Below, piece by piece: positions 8,682 to 17,634 of a stretch of DNA of 64,000 nucleotides (the stretch's first letter is position 1; the number at the start of each line of letters is the position of its first letter). Location: contig JANSWU010000001.1 of NCBI GenBank assembly GCA_024743315.1, positions 62,001 through 126,000 on the forward strand, given 5' to 3'. The notes under the pieces were generated by a model that saw only the letters and a list, made by a program, of their open reading frames with translations, had not been told where the DNA came from and searched no databases. The DNA is from Hyphomonadaceae bacterium. Lineage in GTDB: Bacteria > Pseudomonadota > Alphaproteobacteria > Caulobacterales > Hyphomonadaceae. The translations under genes and the position numbers were made by a program.

Positions 8682-8787
8682 GTTTTTGTCTCCGATTGTC
8701 GCATGCGGTGGCTTACCGCAGCTGCCATAATTCAATTTTGCGCTACTTGTATGGCTAAAGCGGAAAAAGTGAAATAAGAACACCGGC

Positions 8788-9807
8788 GTGACGGCACAAA
8801 CCCACCCCTCTCAGAACACCGATATCGGTAGCATCGTCGAGCGCATGCAGGTCATGCTTGCGGATGATTTGCGCGCGACAGAAGCTTTATTGGTGGATCG
8901 CGCAAAGAGCCCGGTTGATGTGATCCCGGACCTGTCCGGCTATATTGTGTCGGCTGGCGGCAAACGCCTGCGTCCGATGATCACTCTGATCGCCGCCAAG
9001 GCCTGTGGCGGCAGCAATGCCGGCACCCACGCATTGGCCACCGCAGTGGAGTTCATTCACACCGCGACGCTGTTGCACGATGACGTTGTGGATGACAGTG
9101 ACCTGCGCCGCGGGAAAAAAGCCGCCAAGAATGTTTGGGGTAATAATGCTTCAATCCTGGTCGGAGACTTCCTGTTCGCCCGCGCCTTTACACTCATGGT
9201 CGAAACCGGTGACCTCGAGATCCTGCGCATTCTGTCCAACGCCTCTTCGGTAATCGCGGAAGGCGAAGTTCGACAATTGGCTGCGGCCAGCCGTACCGAT
9301 TTGCCGACCGAGGAATATCTCGCAATTATCGAAGCCAAAACCGCTGCCTTATTCGAGGCTGCGGCGGAAGCTGGGGCACTATCGGCTGGAGACACATCGC
9401 GCGATATGGCCAGCGCCCTCGCAGCCTATGGCAAGAATCTCGGGCTCGCCTTCCAGATTGTTGACGATGCGCTGGATTATGGCGGCACCACTTCAGTGAT
9501 TGGCAAAGCGGTGGGAGATGATTTCCGGGAAGGCAAATCTACGCTTCCAGTGATTATTGCGCGTCGTCGCGGCACCGCAGACGATCATGCGTTCTGGGAT
9601 CGCGTCTTGAATGTCGAAACCCAGACCGAAAGCGACCTCGCTCACGCCATCCACCTCATCCGCTCGACCGGCGCCGCAGAAGCAACCGTGGCCGAAGCTC
9701 AAGCCTATGCTGATCTGGCCAAAGCGGCCTTGCGCCCCTTGCCCGATAGTGAATGGCGTCAGGCCCTGGTTGACCTGGCCGATTTCTGTGTCAGTCGCGT
9801 ACTCTAA
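8788..9807 (+). CDS. ispB: Trans-polyprenyl diphosphate synthase (octaprenyl/decaprenyl type)
   Basis: A 339-residue all-helical prenyl synthase with both aspartate-rich motifs: first LLHDDVVDD (DDxxD at 98-102), second FQIVDDALD (226-230), plus GGKRLRPM for IPP binding. Length and motifs fit the long-chain synthase making the ubiquinone side chain. In alphaproteobacteria this is usually the C50 enzyme, but chain length cannot be read from sequence by eye. It starts with GTG at 8788. It is first in a run with the TPR lipoprotein, ispE and a polyprenyl-phosphate transferase, a lipid-carrier theme. Confidence 0.95.
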   Translation: MTAQTHPSQNTDIGSIVERMQVMLADDLRATEALLVDRAKSPVDVIPDLSGYIVSAGGKRLRPMITLIAAKACGGSNAGTHALATAVEFIHTATLLHDDVVDDSDLRRGKKAAKNVWGNNASILVGDFLFARAFTLMVETGDLEILRILSNASSVIAEGEVRQLAAASRTDLPTEEYLAIIEAKTAALFEAAAEAGALSAGDTSRDMASALAAYGKNLGLAFQIVDDALDYGGTTSVIGKAVGDDFREGKSTLPVIIARRRGTADDHAFWDRVLNVETQTESDLAHAIHLIRSTGAAEATVAEAQAYADLAKAALRPLPDSEWRQALVDLADFCVSRVL

Positions 9808-9860
9808 TTAATCTCAGACTTTTACTTGCCTGAAACCTCCAGCGCTGAGACAAGGAGCCT

Positions 9861-11603
9861 ATGTGGCGTTCAATTCTAATCTCTGCGTCCTGTCTTGCAG
9901 TGACGGCGTGTGTATCGGGCAATTCCGGGCCGAGCCCGCGACTGCTCGAACAGGCCGAATCCGCCACTAAATTACGCAGTGAGATCGAGACGCTGTCGAC
10001 CTATGCGGTCGCCAAATATGCCGGGCTGACGGAAGACTCAGACACGGCCGCGCGAAACTATTCGCGACTCTTGCGCACCGTCAAAGACGATCCATGGCTG
10101 GCCGAACAGGCGATTTTTTCAGTCATGCGGATCGGAGAAGTGGAGCGTGCGGTCAAGCTCGCGCAATCCTTGCCTCAAGCCACGATCTCACAGACCGAAG
10201 TGCCACGCTTGCTGCTTGCCGTTGACGCCATCAAGCGCAATGCGCGCGATGAGGCTCTGTCTTACCTGACAACGCCTTGGACCAGCGACTATCATGCGAT
10301 GCTAGCTCGCAGCCTCGCAGCCTGGTCTGTTCTGTCTGATGATCCTGAAACCGCGATCACTTTGCAGCAGAATGCCGGTGGCGGCGAAGGCCTGTATGGA
10401 TTGATGGGCCAAACGCTCGGCGCCGTCATGAAAGCCAATATTGGCGATAAAGCGGGAGCACAGACCGACCTCGCACAGCTTTGGGATTATAATGCGCGCC
10501 TCGCGCTCGGCGTTGAGGTCGAGGCGCGAATGATGGCACACGCGGGCGACACAGAATTAGCCTTGCAACGCTTGCAGACGTTCCGACGTGAGGTCGGACG
10601 TCATCCAGCTCTGATCGCGCTCAAGCAAGAAATTGAATCAGACAATGTCGCGCCGCTACCGACTTATTCGGTCGCTGAAGGCATCGCACTCGCTTTTTAT
10701 CTGGCCACGGCACCGCAAGCCAATCAGGGCTATGGCGACGCGCCCGCAGTGTATTTCGCCATGGCAGTTTATCTCGATCCGAACCTGGATTCCGCCAAAG
10801 CCCTTTGGGCCGACACGCTTGATCAAGCCGATCGCCGCCAAGATGCCATCGCGTTGCTCGAAACCATTCCGAGCGAGTCCGTCCACCATACCAGCGCGCA
10901 GGGTCAACTCGCCTGGGCCTTGCGCCGCGAAGGACGAAATCAGGAAGCCTTGGAGCTGGCGCGCGAAACTCTGGCCCGAACCGATAATCGCAATATTCGC
11001 GTTCAGTTGGCCGATCTTCTGCAATCGCTCGATCGTGACGGAGAGGCGGAAGAAACTTTCACTCAGGTCATCGAAGCGGACGAAGCGCTCGGCGAATATG
11101 ATTGGCGCATCTATTTTGCCCGCGGCAGCGCGCGCGAACGTCTTGGCGCTTGGCCGCCTGCGGAAGATGATCTTAGGACGGCGATGAATCTGAACCCGAA
11201 TGATCCAACCATCATGAACTATCTCGGCTATAGTTGGGTTGATCGCGGCATCAATCTGAATGAAGGGCTCGACCTGATTGAACAGGCGCTTCGGCTCGCC
11301 CCAAACAATGGCGCAATCACGGACAGCCTCGGCTGGGCCCATTATAAAATGGGAAATTATGAGCGCGCGATTTTCTACCTTGAACGCGCCACCACGCTGG
11401 AACCAGATGCCTCTGAAATCCTTGACCATCTCGGCGATGCCTATTGGCAAGTGGGACGGTTCAAAGAAGCTGGATTCCAATGGGAACGTGCGTTGAAGTA
11501 CGCCACGGATGAGGCCGAAAAAGATCTGTTACGCCGCAAACTGGACGGTGGTATTGCCCTGCTCCAAGCAGCCACCAGCGGAAGTTCTACGACCTATCCA
11601 TGA
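9861..11603 (+). CDS. TPR-repeat lipoprotein
   Basis: A 580-residue protein with lipoprotein signal (MWRSILISASCLAVTACVSG, Cys17) followed by TPR-like helical repeats throughout. The clearest lie at the C-terminal third, for example GNYERAIFYLERATTLEPD and IMNYLGYSWVDRGINLNEG. This resembles the outer-membrane-associated TPR proteins common next to ispE in alphaproteobacteria. A scaffolding or envelope assembly role is likely, but the partner is unknown. AAGGAG lies just ahead of the ATG. Its stop overlaps the ispE start (ATGA), so the genes are coupled. Confidence 0.85.
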   Translation: MWRSILISASCLAVTACVSGNSGPSPRLLEQAESATKLRSEIETLSTYAVAKYAGLTEDSDTAARNYSRLLRTVKDDPWLAEQAIFSVMRIGEVERAVKLAQSLPQATISQTEVPRLLLAVDAIKRNARDEALSYLTTPWTSDYHAMLARSLAAWSVLSDDPETAITLQQNAGGGEGLYGLMGQTLGAVMKANIGDKAGAQTDLAQLWDYNARLALGVEVEARMMAHAGDTELALQRLQTFRREVGRHPALIALKQEIESDNVAPLPTYSVAEGIALAFYLATAPQANQGYGDAPAVYFAMAVYLDPNLDSAKALWADTLDQADRRQDAIALLETIPSESVHHTSAQGQLAWALRREGRNQEALELARETLARTDNRNIRVQLADLLQSLDRDGEAEETFTQVIEADEALGEYDWRIYFARGSARERLGAWPPAEDDLRTAMNLNPNDPTIMNYLGYSWVDRGINLNEGLDLIEQALRLAPNNGAITDSLGWAHYKMGNYERAIFYLERATTLEPDASEILDHLGDAYWQVGRFKEAGFQWERALKYATDEAEKDLLRRKLDGGIALLQAATSGSSTTYP

Positions 11604-12487
11604 CGCGGTTCACGGAAATTGCCCCTGCCAAGATTAATCTGTCTCTGCATGTCGGCCCGCCGAAAGAGAACGGACGCCATAATCTCATATCCCTGGTGAG
11701 CTTTGCCGACCAGGAAGCCGCCGATTTGCTCACCGCAGAGCCGGCTTCGCATTTCAGCCTTGCGGTCGATGGTCCATTTGCCAAGGAGTCCGGACCAGCG
11801 AAGGACAATCTGGTCCTGAAAGCCGCGCGGGCGATGAATGATGCGCTGGATGGCAATGCCCCGCCGCTCGCCTTTCGATTGCAGAAGAACCTGCCCTGCG
11901 CGGCGGGGATTGGCGGCGGGTCGGCCGATGCCGGAGCGGCGCTCCGCCTCATTGTCCGCGCCCATGGCGGCGATCGCGTGCGCGGTTTGGCCGAAACTAT
12001 CGCACCCCTGCTCGGCGGCGACGTGCTCGCATGTCTGACCAATCTGCCCGGCTTCATGAGCGGCGAGGGCGAGGCGTATGATCCGGTCCTGAGCATCCCG
12101 AAGCTTCCGGCGATCCTGATCAACCCGGGGATTGCTTGTCCGACCGGACGCGTCTTCTCAGCCTATGATGAAGGGGCTCCGGATCGCGTCCCCGAGCACC
12201 CTCCCCTACCCGATAATCGCACAGCGCTACGCGCCTTCCAGATCTGGCTTGGGGAGAACACAGAGAACAGTTTGCAATCGTCAGCCATGAGCATGCATCC
12301 GGAGATCACCAAAACGCTGGCTGATCTGCAGGCGCTCTCCGGTATTCGCTTGGCGCGCATGAGCGGCTCGGGGGCCACCTGTTTTGGGCTGTTCGACACG
12401 TTGGACGCGGCTGAAGCCGGCGCGGACCTGCTGTCGCGCCGCAATCCCGACTGGTGGGTGCGCGCCACTCTGCTCGGCGGCGCGTAG
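11600..12487 (+). CDS. ispE: 4-diphosphocytidyl-2-C-methyl-D-erythritol kinase
   Basis: A 295-residue GHMP kinase of the MEP isoprenoid pathway, phosphorylating CDP-ME at the 2-OH. Visible signatures are EIAPAKINLSLHV with catalytic Lys11, the ATP loop LPCAAGIGGGSADAGAAL (98-115) and the C-terminal ARMSGSGATCFGLF motif. Length is normal. The ATG overlaps the stop of the TPR gene and the next gene starts 8 bases after its stop. Confidence 0.97.
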   Translation: MTRFTEIAPAKINLSLHVGPPKENGRHNLISLVSFADQEAADLLTAEPASHFSLAVDGPFAKESGPAKDNLVLKAARAMNDALDGNAPPLAFRLQKNLPCAAGIGGGSADAGAALRLIVRAHGGDRVRGLAETIAPLLGGDVLACLTNLPGFMSGEGEAYDPVLSIPKLPAILINPGIACPTGRVFSAYDEGAPDRVPEHPPLPDNRTALRAFQIWLGENTENSLQSSAMSMHPEITKTLADLQALSGIRLARMSGSGATCFGLFDTLDAAEAGADLLSRRNPDWWVRATLLGGA

Positions 12488-12494
12488 ATCGACC

Positions 12495-13529
12495 ATGCCG
12501 ATCGCTGCAACTCTCCTGATCGGCGTTATCACGCTGCTCATTTCCTACGCCTTGTGCGCTGCATTGCGCGCCTCAAAAGTCAAAGATGCGCCAGATGGTG
12601 TCCGCAAGCGGCAAGCCGTCGCGGTCTCGAGGCTTGGCGGCGTTGGGATCGCATTGAGCGCCTTGATCGGGGCTTCGATTCTGCCGCTTTGGGGCTATGC
12701 ATTTGGCCAGCCTCAGCTTCCATTTGCTGAGTGGATCCTGTCGAACTGGCATGTCGTCGCCTTTACCTCGACCGGTTTGGCAATCGGTCTGTTGGATGAT
12801 CTCGGATGGATTTCGACGCTGCCCAAACTCCTTGGCGTGCTGGGTGCCGCCGTCCTGATCACGAGCTCTGGTCTATACCCGGAGAGTTTCGCGACCCCCT
12901 GGGGCGCGATTGAGGCTTTGCCCTTTCTGGTGATTGGCAGCACGCTCTGGCTCCTGGTGTTCACCAATGCCGCCAATTTCATGGATGGATCGAACGGATT
13001 GTCGATGGGTTGCCTGGCGATCATGCTGCTAGGATTGATGATCATCGGATCACAAGCCGGAGCATTCGCGATCAATCTTTGGTGGGTTGTGCTGTTTGCC
13101 GCGGTTTTGGGATTCCTCGCGCACAATCTCGCGGGCAAGCTCTATGCCGGGGATGCGGGCGCGCTCGGCTTGGGAGCCCTGTTCGCAAGCTTGTCTTTAG
13201 TGTCGGATCTTGGCGTCTGGACGATCGCCACGCTGGCCTTGCCATTTCTTGTAGACGTGCTGCTGACCCTGATCTGGCGGGCCAAACATGGCCGCAAATG
13301 GCTTCAAGCGCATCTAGATCATGCTTATCAACGTCTGATCGACGCCGGGTGGAGCCATTTAGATGCTGCGGTTTTATATTGGGGCCTGACAGCGACGGCG
13401 GCAGCTATGGCTTATATCGCAGCCCTTGCGGGCGGGTTCGCCCCATTTGCCGTGTTCTGGGTTCTACTGATCGCGGGGAGCGTGATTTGGGTCTTGCATC
13501 GGCGCTCCGCCAAGCGCAGCGAGCTCTAG
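12495..13529 (+). CDS. Glycosyltransferase family 4 (WecA/MraY-like polyprenyl-phosphate phosphosugar transferase)
   Basis: A 344-residue multi-spanning inner-membrane protein. The conserved cytoplasmic motifs are AIGLLDDLGW (Asp pair), NAANFMDGSNGL, KLYAGDAGALGLG and LDHAYQRLID, in the order seen in WecA-type enzymes. They transfer a sugar-1-phosphate from a UDP-sugar to undecaprenyl phosphate. The sugar cannot be inferred; the HAYQRL loop and NFMDGSNG suggest a cell-surface polysaccharide rather than the MraY peptidoglycan step. The start at 12495 follows ispE directly; an earlier in-frame ATG inside ispE is not credible. The last 66 bases overlap a convergent gene. Confidence 0.9.
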   Translation: MPIAATLLIGVITLLISYALCAALRASKVKDAPDGVRKRQAVAVSRLGGVGIALSALIGASILPLWGYAFGQPQLPFAEWILSNWHVVAFTSTGLAIGLLDDLGWISTLPKLLGVLGAAVLITSSGLYPESFATPWGAIEALPFLVIGSTLWLLVFTNAANFMDGSNGLSMGCLAIMLLGLMIIGSQAGAFAINLWWVVLFAAVLGFLAHNLAGKLYAGDAGALGLGALFASLSLVSDLGVWTIATLALPFLVDVLLTLIWRAKHGRKWLQAHLDHAYQRLIDAGWSHLDAAVLYWGLTATAAAMAYIAALAGGFAPFAVFWVLLIAGSVIWVLHRRSAKRSEL

Positions 13530-14051
13530 GGATAGGGCTGTGGGACTAAATTTCCGCGCCTGCATGTTGGGGCGGCAAGACCAGGCCACCGGCAACATCA
13601 AAATGACCAAAGCGCCGCCGACAATCGTTGCCTCGACCTGTCCCCGACCGGTCATATTGGTCAGCCCGGCAAAGATGAAGAACAGGCCTGCCAGCGTTCC
13701 GAGACCGCCCAGAATGAACAGGGCGACCCGCCAGGGCGCCGAATAGCCATATTCGATTTCGAGCCCGGGATTGACCCGTTGGAAAACATCCAGAACGGCC
13801 TGAATCAGACCCAGGAATTCATCTCGCGCGCCGCCATGATCGGTATATTCGATCTTCATGGTCCCGGCCTCAGAATGCAGGTGCAACCAGGCGCTGCGCG
13901 TGCCGCGATAGGACACGGTGTTCCAGCTCGCGGCGGTCACCTTGGCGAGATTGAGTGCGGTCGACCCGCCGCGGCGCATCAAGTGATCTTCCTTGATCGC
14001 CCAGGTCTGGGTTTTGCGAACGGGCGCTGGCTTGAAACTGTATTCTCGCAT
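13464..14051 (-). CDS. Uncharacterised membrane protein with two TM segments
   Basis: A 195-residue protein. Residues 1-100 are soluble, with an RKTQTWAIKEDHL start resembling a PH-like or inner-membrane sensor domain. Two hydrophobic stretches (VALFILGGLGTLAGLFFIF and TIVGGALVILMLPVAW) form a hairpin, followed by a cytosolic tail. No family is recognised. It is 15 bases upstream of nothing conserved and lies just downstream of the ETF-QO gene start side on the same strand. Its 3' 66 bases overlap the convergent glycosyltransferase gene. Confidence 0.7.
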   Translation of the reverse strand: MREYSFKPAPVRKTQTWAIKEDHLMRRGGSTALNLAKVTAASWNTVSYRGTRSAWLHLHSEAGTMKIEYTDHGGARDEFLGLIQAVLDVFQRVNPGLEIEYGYSAPWRVALFILGGLGTLAGLFFIFAGLTNMTGRGQVEATIVGGALVILMLPVAWSCRPNMQARKFSPTALSLELAALGGAPMQDPNHAPRDQ

Positions 14052-14066
14052 CAGCGCCCGACCCGC

Positions 14067-15746
14067 TTACATGTTTGGATAGGCTGGACCGCCGCCGCCT
14101 TCTGGCGTGACCCAGTTAATGTTCTGGTTCGGATCCTTGATGTCACACGTCTTGCAGTGAATGCAGTTTTGCGAGTTGATCTGAAAGCGCGGGGGCTGGC
14201 CGTCTTCTTCGACCCATTCATACACTCCGGCCGGGCAATAAAGCTGGGACGGCCCGTTAAAGACATCGAGTTCAGACGATTTTTGCAGCGCCAGATCTGC
14301 GACTTTCAGGTGCTTGGGCTGATCCTCGGCATGATAGGTGTTGGTGAAAGACACATTGGTCAGCTTGTCGAAGCTCAACACGCCATCCGGCTTTGGATAC
14401 TCAATTGGTTTGAACTTGTCGGCTGGCTTTAGGTATTCGTGGTCGGCCTTGCCATGCTTGAGCTGCGGAATGTAACCAAAGCCGAGCATGTAGCGCATCC
14501 ACATGTCCGGCATCCCGAGGACCGCACCGGCCATGGTGCCATAGCGCGACATAAGCGGCTTCACATTGCGGACGCGCGCCAGATCCGTCCAGACCCAGGA
14601 GTTTCGCACCGCGTCCTGATAGGATGTAAGCTCATCGGCCTGACGTCCATCTCGGATCGCCGCAACCGCCTCTTCCGCGGCCATCATGCCGGTTTTCATC
14701 GCATTATGCGTACCCTTGATCCGAGGCAGGTTGACGAAACCAGCTGAGCAGCCAATCAGCGCGCCGCCTGGAAAGGCGAGTTTGGGGATGGACTGAATGC
14801 CGCCAGACGTGATGGCGCGGGCGCCATAGGCCTCGCGTTTGCCGCCTTTCAGGTATTTCGAAATCTCATCATGATGCTTGTAGCGCTGGAACTCGTCATA
14901 GGGCGATAGGTGCGGATTCTTATAGTTCAGGTGCACCACATAGCCGACAGAGACATAATTCTCGCCGCCTTCTGAGAAGTGGTAAAGGAAACCGCCGCCA
15001 TTGCCGTCCTTGTCTTTGACCGGCCACCCAAATGTGTGCTGGACATAACCGGCTTCGAATTCCGGATGATCAGCTGGCACTTTCCAGACTTCTTTGAGGC
15101 CAATGCCGTATTTCTGCGGGTCACAGTCAGCTTCGAGATCGAACTTGGCTTTGACTTCTTTGGTTAGGGACCCGCGGGCACCTTCGGCAAACAGGACATA
15201 TTTGCCGAGCAATTCCATGCCTGGCTCATAATCTGGCTTGTGGCTGCCATCTTCCGCAATGCCCATCACGCCGGCAACCACGCCGCGGACTTCGCCATTC
15301 TCGCCATAGACCACTTCAGACGCGGCGAAGCCCGGAAAGACCTGAACTTCCAGCTCTTCAGCGCGTTCGCCAAGCCAGCGGCAGACATTGGCGAGCGAGC
15401 CGATATAACAGCCATGATTGTGCATAAAGGGTGGGAAGGCGAAAGTCGGCATCGCCATCGAACCGGCCGGTCCGAGCAGCTTATACTTATCAGCTTTGAC
15501 TTCTGTGCGGATCGGGCGATCATCGCGGGTCCGCCAGTCGGGAATCAGCTCGTCCAGGGCTTTCGGGTCGAGCACCAGGCCGGATAGAATATGGGCGCCA
15601 ATCTCACCGCCCTTTTCCAGCACTACGACTTCGAGCTCTTCACCCTTTTCATTCGCCAGCTGCTTGGCGCGGATGGCCGCGGCGAGCCCGGCCGGACCAC
15701 CCCCGACAATCACCAGGTCAAATTCCATAGACTCGCGTTCGCTCAT
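14067..15746 (-). CDS. Electron transfer flavoprotein-ubiquinone oxidoreductase
   Basis: A 559-residue protein. It begins MSERESMEFDLVIVGGGPAGLAAAIRAKQL, with the FAD-binding GxGxxG-type motif. The C-terminal YCPAGVYEW, CIHCKTCDIKDPNQNINW motif carries the 4Fe-4S cysteines of the ETF-QO family. It passes electrons from ETF (fatty and amino acid oxidation) to ubiquinone at the inner membrane. The start at 15746 has AGGAGAG upstream; a 14-residue longer form is possible but lacks a comparable site. It is divergent from the UDG gene. Confidence 0.96.
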   Translation of the reverse strand: MSERESMEFDLVIVGGGPAGLAAAIRAKQLANEKGEELEVVVLEKGGEIGAHILSGLVLDPKALDELIPDWRTRDDRPIRTEVKADKYKLLGPAGSMAMPTFAFPPFMHNHGCYIGSLANVCRWLGERAEELEVQVFPGFAASEVVYGENGEVRGVVAGVMGIAEDGSHKPDYEPGMELLGKYVLFAEGARGSLTKEVKAKFDLEADCDPQKYGIGLKEVWKVPADHPEFEAGYVQHTFGWPVKDKDGNGGGFLYHFSEGGENYVSVGYVVHLNYKNPHLSPYDEFQRYKHHDEISKYLKGGKREAYGARAITSGGIQSIPKLAFPGGALIGCSAGFVNLPRIKGTHNAMKTGMMAAEEAVAAIRDGRQADELTSYQDAVRNSWVWTDLARVRNVKPLMSRYGTMAGAVLGMPDMWMRYMLGFGYIPQLKHGKADHEYLKPADKFKPIEYPKPDGVLSFDKLTNVSFTNTYHAEDQPKHLKVADLALQKSSELDVFNGPSQLYCPAGVYEWVEEDGQPPRFQINSQNCIHCKTCDIKDPNQNINWVTPEGGGGPAYPNM

Positions 15747-15842
15747 CAAATCTCTCCTGCAAAGCTGGCGGCCAGACTTGCGCGCCATCTAGGTATATTC
15801 CAGTATCTGACCACCTCTTTAGCCAAAGTTTACAAGGTCTCA

Positions 15843-16694
15843 ATGGCTCAAAATGCCTCTGCCGCAGCGTTAAAGGCGCTCACCGACTGGTGGGAAGAGA
15901 TGGGCGTTGAGCCTAATCAGGCAGAAATTGAAGCCGTGCTGAGGGCCTCCCAAGCTTCGCTCATCCCCGCGCAGGCGGGGACCTCTGGCAGATCGCGCGA
16001 TCATTCCGCACCAGATCCCCGCCGACGCGGGGATGAGCGGACGTCTAGACGGCGGCAAAAAAACAAATCCCTGGAAGACTGGATCGCGGAAGCCGAATCG
16101 CTGGCGGCAGGTGCCGAGTCTCTACCAGCCTTGAAAGCCGCAATCGAAAGCTTTGATGGCTGCCCGCTGAAGCAGCTTTGCGAGAAAACGGTCGTTTATG
16201 ATGGCACGCTTGGGGCGCCGGTCATGGTGCTCGGCGAAGGCCCGGGCGGCCAGGAAGATCGTCAGGGACTGCCCTTTGTCGGCAAGGCCGGACAGTTGCT
16301 CGACAAGATGCTCGCGGCGATACAACTCGATCGCAAGACCAATACGTTCATCTCCAATGTCAATTATTGGCGCCCGCCAGGCAATCGCAATCCGGAAGCC
16401 GATGAGCTCGCTGTCTGCCGCCCGTTCGTGAACCGTATGGTCGACCTCGCCCAACCGAAGATCATAATTGCGACTGGCGGTGTCGCGGCGAAATCGCTGC
16501 TCGACACCAAGACCGGGATCATGCGCCTGCGAGGCTCTGAACGCCCGTTCGAAACACCTGCCGGGACGACGGTGCCGCTGGTACCAATGTTCCATCCGGC
16601 CTATTTGCTTCGCCGACCTCAGGATAAAAGCCGCGCCTGGCGGGACCTATTGCTGGTCCAGGCCAGACTGAAAGAGATGGGAGTCGAGATGTGA
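15843..16694 (+). CDS. Family-4-like uracil-DNA glycosylase with palindromic-repeat insertion
   Basis: A 283-residue protein. GEGPGGQEDRQGLPFVGKAG (131-150), NVNYWRPPGNR and FHPAYLLRRPQ are the signature motifs of the family 4/5-type UDG superfamily that removes uracil from DNA. The Cys usually found in the KCRPP segment is Trp here (WRPPGNR). Cys107 and Cys113 are spaced CX5C rather than CXXC, so an intact 4Fe-4S cluster is doubtful. Residues about 39-66, LIPAQAGTSGR through RRRGDERTSRR, are encoded by a two-hairpin REP-like repeat sitting in the low-complexity linker between the N-terminal helix and the catalytic domain, leaving the frame open. It overlaps the next gene by 4 bases. Confidence 0.9.
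   Translation: MAQNASAAALKALTDWWEEMGVEPNQAEIEAVLRASQASLIPAQAGTSGRSRDHSAPDPRRRGDERTSRRRQKNKSLEDWIAEAESLAAGAESLPALKAAIESFDGCPLKQLCEKTVVYDGTLGAPVMVLGEGPGGQEDRQGLPFVGKAGQLLDKMLAAIQLDRKTNTFISNVNYWRPPGNRNPEADELAVCRPFVNRMVDLAQPKIIIATGGVAAKSLLDTKTGIMRLRGSERPFETPAGTTVPLVPMFHPAYLLRRPQDKSRAWRDLLLVQARLKEMGVEM
15958..16039. repeat. Two-hairpin REP-like palindromic element inside the UDG gene, copy 2
   Basis: Hairpin one has TCCCCGC (15964-15970) pairing with GCGGGGA (15975-15981). Hairpin two has ATCCCCGC (16015-16022) pairing with GCGGGGAT (16027-16034). The two halves are near-inverted copies: CGCTCATCCCCGC at the left edge, GCGGGGATGAGCG at the right. The reading frame stays open through the element. 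It closely resembles the intergenic copy at 28037-28110. Confidence 0.9.
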
Positions 16695-16924
16695 ACAAAT
16701 TCGAACTGGTCTTTGATCTCCTGGTCGCCTTCATTCTTTACGGCCTGGTTGGAACCATCGGAGGCTTTTTCGCACTCCTGATGTGGGCACAATTGGAATT
16801 TGAGATATTGCTTCGGGCCACCATCGCCCTCGGACTTGGCGCAGGCGTTTTGGGTGCGGCTATTCCAATCTTGCGCCGCGGCGCCGTCTTTGTCCTTAGT
16901 CTGTTTACGCCGTCCCTCTGGTAG
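16691..16924 (+). CDS. Small membrane protein, two or three TM segments
   Basis: A 77-residue, strongly hydrophobic protein (LVAFILYGLVGTIGGFFALL and IALGLGAGVLGAAIPIL stretches). It starts with GTG overlapping the UDG stop (GTGA) and ends one base before the glycosyltransferase start, so it is part of a coupled run. No family is recognised. The basic LRRGAV segment after the second helix suggests topology with an internal loop. Confidence 0.7.
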   Translation: MNKFELVFDLLVAFILYGLVGTIGGFFALLMWAQLEFEILLRATIALGLGAGVLGAAIPILRRGAVFVLSLFTPSLW

Positions 16925-16925
16925 A

Positions 16926-17612
16926 ATGCCCGCCCCGCTATCGATCATTATTCCGGCCTATAATTCTGAAGCCGTCTTGCCGCTCTGTCTCGCATCCTTG
17001 ATGCCAGGCCTCGAAGCTGGACTGATCCGCGAAGTCATCGTGGTCGATGGCGGCAGTGAGGACCAGACCCGTCGGTTGGCCGATGGCGCCGGGGCGACCG
17101 TGATCTCTTCGCCCGAAAAAGGCCGCGCCGCTCAGATGCGGCATGGCTTCGAACAGGCGCGCGGCGACTGGCTGCTTTTCCTGCATGCAGACACGGCCCT
17201 TTCGCGCGATTGGGCCGAGCGCGCCAAGGCGCATATCGTCGAACGAAAGGACAAGGCGGCCGCCTTCACCCTCGCCTATCGCTCCGATCATCCAATGGCG
17301 AAAGTCGTGGCGCGCCGCGCCAATTGGCGCGCCCGCACGCTGGGCCTGCCATATGGCGATCAGGGACTGCTAATCTCACGCAAACTCTACAACGCAATTG
17401 GCGGTTATCCCGACACGTCTTTTATGGAAGACGTCCAGATTATCCGTGCAATCGGAAAAACCCGCCTGAGCCTCCTCTCTGCCGAAGCCCGTACCGATGC
17501 GTCAAAATATGAACGCGATGGTTGGCGCCGGCGCAGTTGGCGCAATGCCGTCCTGATCACACGCTATTTGCTTGGCGCGAATCCGGAAAAATTGGCAAAA
17601 TCCTATTCCTGA
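16926..17612 (+). CDS. Family 2 glycosyltransferase (TIGR04283-like)
   Basis: A 228-residue GT-A glycosyltransferase beginning MPAPLSIIIPAYNSEAVLP. It has VIVVDGGSEDQT (nucleotide-sugar binding), FLHADTAL (DxD-like metal site) and GDQGLLISRKLYNAIGGYPD (acceptor motif). The size and the GDQG motif match the short GT2 family often called rSAM/selenodomain-associated transferase 2, and its usual partner, a DUF2064 protein, is encoded at 17829. Donor and acceptor are unknown. The ATG at 16926 is chosen because the sequence begins canonically there. Confidence 0.88.
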   Translation: MPAPLSIIIPAYNSEAVLPLCLASLMPGLEAGLIREVIVVDGGSEDQTRRLADGAGATVISSPEKGRAAQMRHGFEQARGDWLLFLHADTALSRDWAERAKAHIVERKDKAAAFTLAYRSDHPMAKVVARRANWRARTLGLPYGDQGLLISRKLYNAIGGYPDTSFMEDVQIIRAIGKTRLSLLSAEARTDASKYERDGWRRRSWRNAVLITRYLLGANPEKLAKSYS

Positions 17613-17634
17613 GCAACCAGATAGAGGGTGTGAC

